From assembly GCF_023273875.1 (NCBI RefSeq), contig NZ_CP096882.1, positions 1,550,001 through 1,614,000 on the forward strand: a stretch of DNA of 64,000 nucleotides. Reading direction: 5' to 3'. A program made the position numbers and the translations under genes. Origin of the DNA: Pseudarthrobacter sp. SSS035. GTDB taxonomy: Bacteria; Actinomycetota; Actinomycetes; Actinomycetales; Micrococcaceae. Position 1 is the stretch's first letter. Each line of letters starts with the position of its first letter. A model generated the notes under the pieces. That model saw only the letters and a list, made by a program, of their open reading frames with translations. It had not been told where the DNA came from and did no database searches. This document shows, piece after piece, positions 59,080 to 64,000 of this stretch.

Positions 59080-60432
59080 ATGAGCATGCTCGGAATGAAA
59101 TGGAAGCTCCACGGCACCGGCAAATCGATTAAGCCCGGCCACGTGGTTGCTCCGGATGAGCGGCTGGCCTGGCCCCTGACCATCGGCGTAGGCATGCAGC
59201 ACGTCGTGGCCATGTTCGGAGCCACCTTCCTGGTGCCCATCATCACCGGCATGCCGCCGGCTACCACCCTCTTCTTCTCCGGCATCGGCACGCTGCTGTT
59301 CCTGGTGATCACCAAGGGCCGCGTTCCCAGCTACCTCGGCTCCAGCTTCGCGTTCATCGCGCCCATCATGGCCTCCCAGCAGCAGTTCGGCGTGCCCGGC
59401 GCGCTGGGCGGAGTGGTGCTTGCCGGCGTCGCCCTGGCCCTGATCGGTGCGATCGTGCAGAAGTTCGGCGCGGGCTGGATCAACCGGCTGATGCCGCCCA
59501 TCGTCACCGGCGCCATCGTGACACTGATCGGCCTGAACCTTGCACCCGCGGCGAAAATGAACTTCGACGCCGCCCCGGTCACCGCCGTCATTACGCTGGC
59601 CACCATCATCCTGGTCAGCGTTCTTTTCCGCGGAATCGTCGGCCGGCTCAGCATCCTCGTGGGCGTGGTGGTGGGCTACCTCGTGGCCATGCTGCGCGGC
59701 GAAGTGAGCTACGAAAAAATGGAAGCCGCAGCCTGGATCGGCCTCCCGCACTTCCAGACCCCCGAGTTCCACGTGGGCGTGCTTGGCCTCTTTGTCCCCG
59801 TAGTACTGGTCCTCGTGGCCGAAAACATCGGGCACGTGAAGTCCGTGGCGGCCATGACCGGCCAGAACCTCGACGGCGTCTCCGGCCGCGCGCTGATGGC
59901 CGACGGTGCCGCCACGGTCCTCGCCGGCATCGGCGGCGGCTCCGGCACCACCACGTACGCGGAGAACATCGGCGTTATGGCGGCCACTAAGGTGTATTCG
60001 ACGGCGGCGTACTGGGTTGCCGGCGTCTTCGCCATTGTGCTGAGCTTCTCGCCGAAATTCGGCGAACTCATTGCCACGGTCCCGCCGGGCGTGCTGGGCG
60101 GAGCGGCCACCATGCTCTACGGCATGATCGGCGTCCTAGGCGTCAAGATCTGGGTGCAGAACAAGGTGAACTTCTCCAACCCGGTGAACCTGACCACCGC
60201 CGCCGTCGCCCTGATCATCGGCATTGCCGACTACACGTGGACCATCGGGGAACTGACGTTCACGGGCATCGCCCTCGGCTCGGCCGCCGCCCTGGTGATT
60301 TACCACGGCATGAAAGCCATCGCGAAGGTCCGCGGCTCGGTGGCTGAACCGGAAACGGAGCAGGCGGGTCTGCCTCCCGCCGTAAAGGCAGCCGTCAACG
60401 CAGCAGCGAAACGCGCGCATAAGAAGCGCTGA
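59080..60432 (+). CDS. Uracil/xanthine permease, NCS2 (UraA/RutG) family
   Basis: 450 residues with about 14 membrane segments. QHVVAMFGATFLVPIITG opens the transporter, and VLVAENIGHVKSV with the conserved Glu and GGGSGTTTYAENIGVMA with the second Glu are the substrate-site motifs. A proton symporter for uracil is likely; RutG-type. The RutE-like gene lies two genes away. AAAGG lies upstream of ATG 59080. Confidence 0.92.
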   Translation: MSMLGMKWKLHGTGKSIKPGHVVAPDERLAWPLTIGVGMQHVVAMFGATFLVPIITGMPPATTLFFSGIGTLLFLVITKGRVPSYLGSSFAFIAPIMASQQQFGVPGALGGVVLAGVALALIGAIVQKFGAGWINRLMPPIVTGAIVTLIGLNLAPAAKMNFDAAPVTAVITLATIILVSVLFRGIVGRLSILVGVVVGYLVAMLRGEVSYEKMEAAAWIGLPHFQTPEFHVGVLGLFVPVVLVLVAENIGHVKSVAAMTGQNLDGVSGRALMADGAATVLAGIGGGSGTTTYAENIGVMAATKVYSTAAYWVAGVFAIVLSFSPKFGELIATVPPGVLGGAATMLYGMIGVLGVKIWVQNKVNFSNPVNLTTAAVALIIGIADYTWTIGELTFTGIALGSAAALVIYHGMKAIAKVRGSVAEPETEQAGLPPAVKAAVNAAAKRAHKKR

Positions 60433-60461
60433 CCCGTCCGCACCTGCGTCCGGCTGTTGCG

Positions 60462-61325
60462 TCAGGCCGCGTGACCGCCGCCGATGAATGGTCCGGGCGG
60501 GGTTCCGATGCCGAAGACCGGCCGCGGCTCGGGACGCTTGGCGGTCAGCTCCCCGGCTGCGGGGTGCTTCAGTTGCCGGATCACCCACGGAACCAGGTAT
60601 TCCCGTGCCCAGATGAGGTCCTCGGTCCTGGCTTCCTTCCAGCTGCGGGGCAGTGGCGGCTTGGGCACCAGGGGCTCCAGCGTGTGCGGGACACCCAGGG
60701 CCTTCAGCACGGCCGCGGCGATGGTGTGGTGCCCCAGTGGTGAGAAGTGCAGCCGGTCCGGATCCCACATGCCCGGGTTCGACAGTTCGCGCAGGAACCA
60801 CAGATCAACCATGACCGCGTCATGGCGGGCCGCCACCGCGTGGAGGTTCTCATTGAAGATGGCCACTTTGCCGCGGATCTGGCTGAAGACCGGCGTCGCA
60901 CCCCAGTCCGGCCCGGCAAAGAGGACCACGGTGGCGCCGGACCTTGCCAGTTGTGCCACACCGTCATCGATTTTTTCTGCGAGCCGGTCAGGATCGCTGC
61001 GCCGGAAAACAATGTCGTTACCGCCGGCGGAGAGCGTGACCAGGTCAGGTTTCAGGGCGACCGCCGCGGCAAGCTGGTGGTCGAGGATCTGCTGTACCAG
61101 CAGGCCCCGGACGGCAAGGTTGGCGTAGGCGAAATCAGCCTGGTTCGCACTGAGCTCCTCGGCCACACGGTCTGCCCAGCCGCGAAAACCACCCTCGCTG
61201 CGCGGCTCGGGATCTCCGATCCCCTCGGTAAAGGAATCGCCCAGTGCCACGAGGCGGTGCCACGGGTGGGGCGCCGGTTCCACAGCGGTGTTCTTGGCTG
61301 CAATGTCCTGTTTCCAGACGTTCAT
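60462..61325 (-). CDS. SGNH/GDSL hydrolase
   Basis: 287 residues, no signal peptide. Block I ALGDSFTEGIGD holds the nucleophile, block III is SAGGNDIVF, and block V is DRLHFSPLGHH with the catalytic Asp-His pair. An esterase of unknown substrate. Its start overlaps the stop of the GAF-ANTAR gene (ATGA), so the two are one unit. Confidence 0.9.
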   Translation of the reverse strand: MNVWKQDIAAKNTAVEPAPHPWHRLVALGDSFTEGIGDPEPRSEGGFRGWADRVAEELSANQADFAYANLAVRGLLVQQILDHQLAAAVALKPDLVTLSAGGNDIVFRRSDPDRLAEKIDDGVAQLARSGATVVLFAGPDWGATPVFSQIRGKVAIFNENLHAVAARHDAVMVDLWFLRELSNPGMWDPDRLHFSPLGHHTIAAAVLKALGVPHTLEPLVPKPPLPRSWKEARTEDLIWAREYLVPWVIRQLKHPAAGELTAKRPEPRPVFGIGTPPGPFIGGGHAA

Positions 61326-62140
61326 GCCGTGCTCCCTGTTTTGTAGGGTCCCTCGCTGAGTGAGGAGGTTTCAATTCCAGCGAGTCCCCTGAGAGGGGCG
61401 TTTTCCTGGCTGCGTCCGGCCGGGTCCAGGCGCGAGGCAGCCACAATATTCAAGGCGGTCTCACGAAGCCCCTGGCGGGTGTGCCGCGCGACGGTCCGGA
61501 GGTACTGCAGGGCCGCCTCATGGCCGAGTCCGTAATCGGATTTGAGGGCGCTCACTGCCAGGTCCATAAGCACCATGGAGCTTTGGGCTACCGCCAGTTG
61601 CGCGCCGGCTTCGGCCCGCTCCGCCACCCGCACCACCATCCACAGCGACCGGGCCACCTGCCGCGCGTACCGGCGCGTCCTGATGATGTCCTCGCTGGTG
61701 AAGGCGTGGGGAGTGGACGCGTAGAGGCTCAGTGCGGCGCTCCAACCGGCGGCGGCCGCAATCGGCATTGACAGCAGCGACCTGACGCCGTGGTCCGCGG
61801 CAGCACTGGCATAGCCCGGCCATCGCCGGTCGCGGGCGACGTCGGCCAGGTGCACAAAATCCCCCGTGCGCACGGCCTCAAGCACGGGTCCGTCTGCAAA
61901 CGAGCACTGTTCTTCGTCTGCGGCGCGGGCCGCGGGGGTGCCGGCGGCGGCGGTTCGGGCCGATCCGGGGCGGAAGAAGGTGACAGCCCAGCTGATCCCG
62001 CGGGAATCGCCATCGATGTCGCGCATGAACTCGCGGGTAACCGCAGCAAGGAAGTCTTCAACATCCGTGCTGTCGAACACCACATCCTGGGGGTCGGGAA
62101 GCGATTCCCAGCCCGGCTCCCCCGGTGTCTCTGCGGCCAT
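61322..62140 (-). CDS. GAF-ANTAR domain RNA-binding regulator
   Basis: 272 residues. A GAF domain (about 25-165) is joined to an ANTAR domain (about 180-235; SSMVLMDLAVSALKSDYGLG, then AALQYLRTVARHT). The tail of 35 residues is Ser/Gly-rich. It is co-transcribed with an SGNH hydrolase, an unusual pairing. Third GAF-ANTAR protein in the window. Confidence 0.85.
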   Translation of the reverse strand: MAAETPGEPGWESLPDPQDVVFDSTDVEDFLAAVTREFMRDIDGDSRGISWAVTFFRPGSARTAAAGTPAARAADEEQCSFADGPVLEAVRTGDFVHLADVARDRRWPGYASAAADHGVRSLLSMPIAAAAGWSAALSLYASTPHAFTSEDIIRTRRYARQVARSLWMVVRVAERAEAGAQLAVAQSSMVLMDLAVSALKSDYGLGHEAALQYLRTVARHTRQGLRETALNIVAASRLDPAGRSQENAPLRGLAGIETSSLSEGPYKTGSTA

Positions 62141-62264
62141 GTTCCACGCCTAGGTTCGAAACGCGTGGCCCACTGCAAAACCTGCTTCTAGGATACGTCC
62201 GGTGAAGGCCCCCAAGGGCGTGGTCCAGCCACATAAAAACCGCAGTCCGGGCACAGAACAGCGC

Positions 62265-62582
62265 TTACCCGGCGTCGAAACTTTCGTTGCCGTCGTCGTT
62301 CGGTGATTTGTTCTTGGCGCGGTCGGTTCCGCTGCCGTCCGGCAGGCCGGCAGCATCCTGTCCGGATTCCGACGAGAAGGGTTCAGAACCCTGCGAATCG
62401 GCGTTGGCGTCGTTGATCTCCGCCTCGGCGGAGGGCACGTCGGCGTCGCGCGGAATGGGGGGTTCGCCCGGCTCGAACCCGGGATCATTGGTCTCCGCGC
62501 CGCCCAGCTCCTGTTCCGGCGTCGGCGTGCCGTAGCCGCCCACTTCCTCGTCCGGTTCCGTGCGCTGGTTGTCCTGACTCAT
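62265..62582 (-). CDS. Acidic, disordered hypothetical protein
   Basis: 105 residues, rich in Asp, Glu, Gly, Pro and Asn, without hydrophobic core; predicted to be disordered. AGGAGG lies before ATG 62582. Similar small acidic proteins are common in this group; function unknown. Confidence 0.7.
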   Translation of the reverse strand: MSQDNQRTEPDEEVGGYGTPTPEQELGGAETNDPGFEPGEPPIPRDADVPSAEAEINDANADSQGSEPFSSESGQDAAGLPDGSGTDRAKNKSPNDDGNESFDAG

Positions 62583-62724
62583 GGTTCCTCCTGTTGTGGA
62601 TGTGAATCTGACGTGCCCTCATCATTTGATTCGGCAAATAATCAGTAAACTTATCAAACGTTGCCCTTGGCGCAACTTCAGCCTAGTTTTGGAGCACACG
62701 CCTAGCCCGGGAGCAAGGAGAGAC

Positions 62725-63219
62725 ATGTCGGATGGGGAGGACTTCACCGGCAGCACCGGCCGGAATGAAACCCGCGAGGAGCAGCTTGACCGGAACTGGG
62801 CTGAGTTGCTGCAGGAACTCCGGGTGCTGCAGACCGGGGTCCAGATCCTGGCCGGTTTTCTCCTGACACTGCCGTTCCAGCAGCGGTTCGAGGACCTGGA
62901 AAATTTCCAGGTGGGCCTCTACCTCGTCAACGTGGTGATCGCGGCGCTGACCACCGCCTTTATCCTGCTTCCCGTCAGCGTCCACCGCCGACTCTTCCGC
63001 CAAAGGCTCAAGGAAACCCTGGTCTCCAGCGCGGACACCATTACCAAAATTGCCCTGGCCGGCGTGGGGATGCTCAGTGTCGGGACAGCCGCCCTGGTCT
63101 TTGACGTGACAGCGGGCCGCACCGCCGGCCTGACCGCTGGCGGAATCCTGCTGGCGGTCCTTCTGGTGCTGCTGGTCTACGTCCCGCTGCGTCTCAATAA
63201 ACGCGCAGCCGAACAATAG
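62725..63219 (+). CDS. DUF6328-type four-helix membrane protein
   Basis: 164 residues from ATG 62725, with AAGGAG 5 nt upstream; a frame from 62581 is not supported. Four hydrophobic helices (about 38-55, 67-90, 108-130, 135-155) follow a charged N-terminus with LDRNWAELLQELRVLQTGVQ. Family of unknown function. TAAACT at 62646-62651 may be its -10 box. Confidence 0.78.
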   Translation: MSDGEDFTGSTGRNETREEQLDRNWAELLQELRVLQTGVQILAGFLLTLPFQQRFEDLENFQVGLYLVNVVIAALTTAFILLPVSVHRRLFRQRLKETLVSSADTITKIALAGVGMLSVGTAALVFDVTAGRTAGLTAGGILLAVLLVLLVYVPLRLNKRAAEQ

Positions 63220-63261
63220 CCAGGTCAGTAAGCTGCGGGGAATCCATTCGAAGGAGTGCAC

Positions 63262-63324
63262 ATGCGCACGTGGGCCAAAGGGCCTGAGCGGCGCGCGCCC
63301 AGGCAGCAGCAGCCCAAGCAGTAA
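63262..63324 (+). CDS. Possible 20-residue basic peptide
   Basis: ATG 63262 has an excellent AAGGAG 6 nt upstream and opens a 20-codon frame (MRTWAKGPERRAPRQQQPKQ) ended by TAA 63322-63324. It contains seven basic and no acidic residues except one Glu. Too short for homology by eye. The strong ribosome site is the only argument for it. Confidence 0.4.
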   Translation: MRTWAKGPERRAPRQQQPKQ

Positions 63325-63363
63325 GCCCAGCGCCGCCGGGGGCGCTTGCTGCCGGGGCTGGCT

Positions 63364-64000
63364 TCAGGCGCCTTCCAGAACCTGGCTGGTAGCCCAGGCC
63401 AGGTATTTTGCGGCGTTGGCGACGGCGTCTTCCGGGCTGGCCGCAACATCCAGCAGCTGCGCGGCGGCTACCACGCCGTGCACGGCCAGGTCCTCCGGCG
63501 TCACCAGGATCCGCCCCGCCACCACGATCACCGGGATCCCGCGTTCCCGGGCTGCGTCGGCGAGCGCGATGGGGGCTTTGCCGGTCAGCGACTGCGAGTC
63601 CATGGAACCCTCGCCGGTGATCACCAGGTCCGCGTCCTCCAGCTGGCCTGCGAGGCCGGTGAGCCCCGCGACGAGCGCGAACCCGCCTTCCAGCCGGGCG
63701 TTTGTGAAGGCAAGGAACGACGCCGGGAAGCCACCTGCCGCCCCGGCGCCCGGGATGTTGACGTCCCGGCCAGTGGCCTCGCGGAGTACGGACGCCCAGT
63801 TGCGGAGTCCGGCGTCGAGCTGTTCCATTGCGTCGTCGTCGGCACCCTTCTGGGCACCGAAGACGTGGGCCGCGCCGGCGGCGCCATAGAGCGGGTTCTG
63901 GACGTCCACGGCGATCCTGAACGTGGCGGCGGACAGGCGCGGGTCCAGTCCGGTGGTGTCGAGGGCTGCAACGTCGGCCAGTGATCCGCCGCCCAGCGGA
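63364..64000 (-). CDS. Glycerate kinase (5' end outside window)
   Basis: Phosphorylates D-glycerate. The visible 212 codons are the C-terminal part of a glycerate kinase of the GlxK/GarK family: PLGGGSLADVAALDTTGLDP, VDVQNPLYGAAGAA, GAAGG, LVITGEGSMDSQSLTGKAP and PVIVVAG. The start lies beyond 64000. It ends 39 bp after the mini-frame on the other strand. Confidence 0.92.
   Translation of the reverse strand, partial: PLGGGSLADVAALDTTGLDPRLSAATFRIAVDVQNPLYGAAGAAHVFGAQKGADDDAMEQLDAGLRNWASVLREATGRDVNIPGAGAAGGFPASFLAFTNARLEGGFALVAGLTGLAGQLEDADLVITGEGSMDSQSLTGKAPIALADAARERGIPVIVVAGRILVTPEDLAVHGVVAAAQLLDVAASPEDAVANAAKYLAWATSQVLEGA

Overview
The window is high-GC DNA from a Gram-positive actinobacterium, most likely Micrococcaceae (Arthrobacter/Pseudarthrobacter type). 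The evidence is an Lsr2 nucleoid protein, GAF-ANTAR regulators, DUF2342 and DUF3180 genes, many GTG and TTG starts, several starts that look leaderless (a -10 box 6-9 nt before the start codon), and the gene order ppa / dacB - DUF2342 - tilS - hpt - ftsH - folE-folP-folB-folK - DUF3180 - PH - PH - DUF2520 - panC - lysS - lsr2, which matches the order I recall from mycobacteria. No rRNA, tRNA, CRISPR array, IS element or prophage gene was recognised.

Layout. 1-3301 (minus strand): end of a secreted repeat-domain protein, lsr2 with promoter and terminator, a 59-residue membrane protein, lysS. 3302-12228: an accessory block between lysS and panC, where mycobacteria carry panD and coaX. It holds three tandem alpha/beta hydrolases, a DHA2 efflux pump, a beta-lactamase-fold serine hydrolase, a TetR regulator, and a signalling cluster of two GAF-ANTAR proteins with three small proteins, two of them paralogous. 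12229-28578 (minus strand): the conserved backbone of pantothenate, folate, FtsH, Hpt, TilS and DacB genes. It is interrupted by an orphan LacI regulator (between ftsH and hpt) and a lipoprotein (between DUF2342 and dacB). 28733-36181: ppa, a carboxylesterase, a MacA/MacB-type ABC export operon, a SatD-like protein, a DUF1761 membrane protein and an AraC regulator.

36356-42675: a complete sugar-uptake locus: LacI repressor, a promoter with two palindromic operators, a solute-binding lipoprotein, two permeases, a Gfo/Idh oxidoreductase and a ThuA-like protein. It lacks its own ATPase, so a shared one elsewhere is implied. 42787-49117: HAD phosphatase, a decayed AbiEi/DUF559-like gene between related repeats, serS, a diacylglycerol-kinase-family enzyme, a secreted ferritin-like protein and an acidic small protein. 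49242-64000: pheA-rhodanese operon, peptidase S51-amidase pair, small and repeat-rich envelope proteins, NERD protein, phosphoglucomutase, RutE-like nitroreductase, beta-lactamase-fold lipoprotein, uracil permease, SGNH hydrolase co-transcribed with a third GAF-ANTAR protein, small proteins and a partial glycerate kinase.

The strongest unexplained signals are long intergenic palindromes, mostly between convergent genes and partly sharing sequence (6039-6103, 29347-29403, half copy near 8856, loop of 22505-22559), the small-protein/GAF-ANTAR module at 9.6-11.9 kb, and the repeats near 54.95 kb. All calls are by reading alone; no database search was run.
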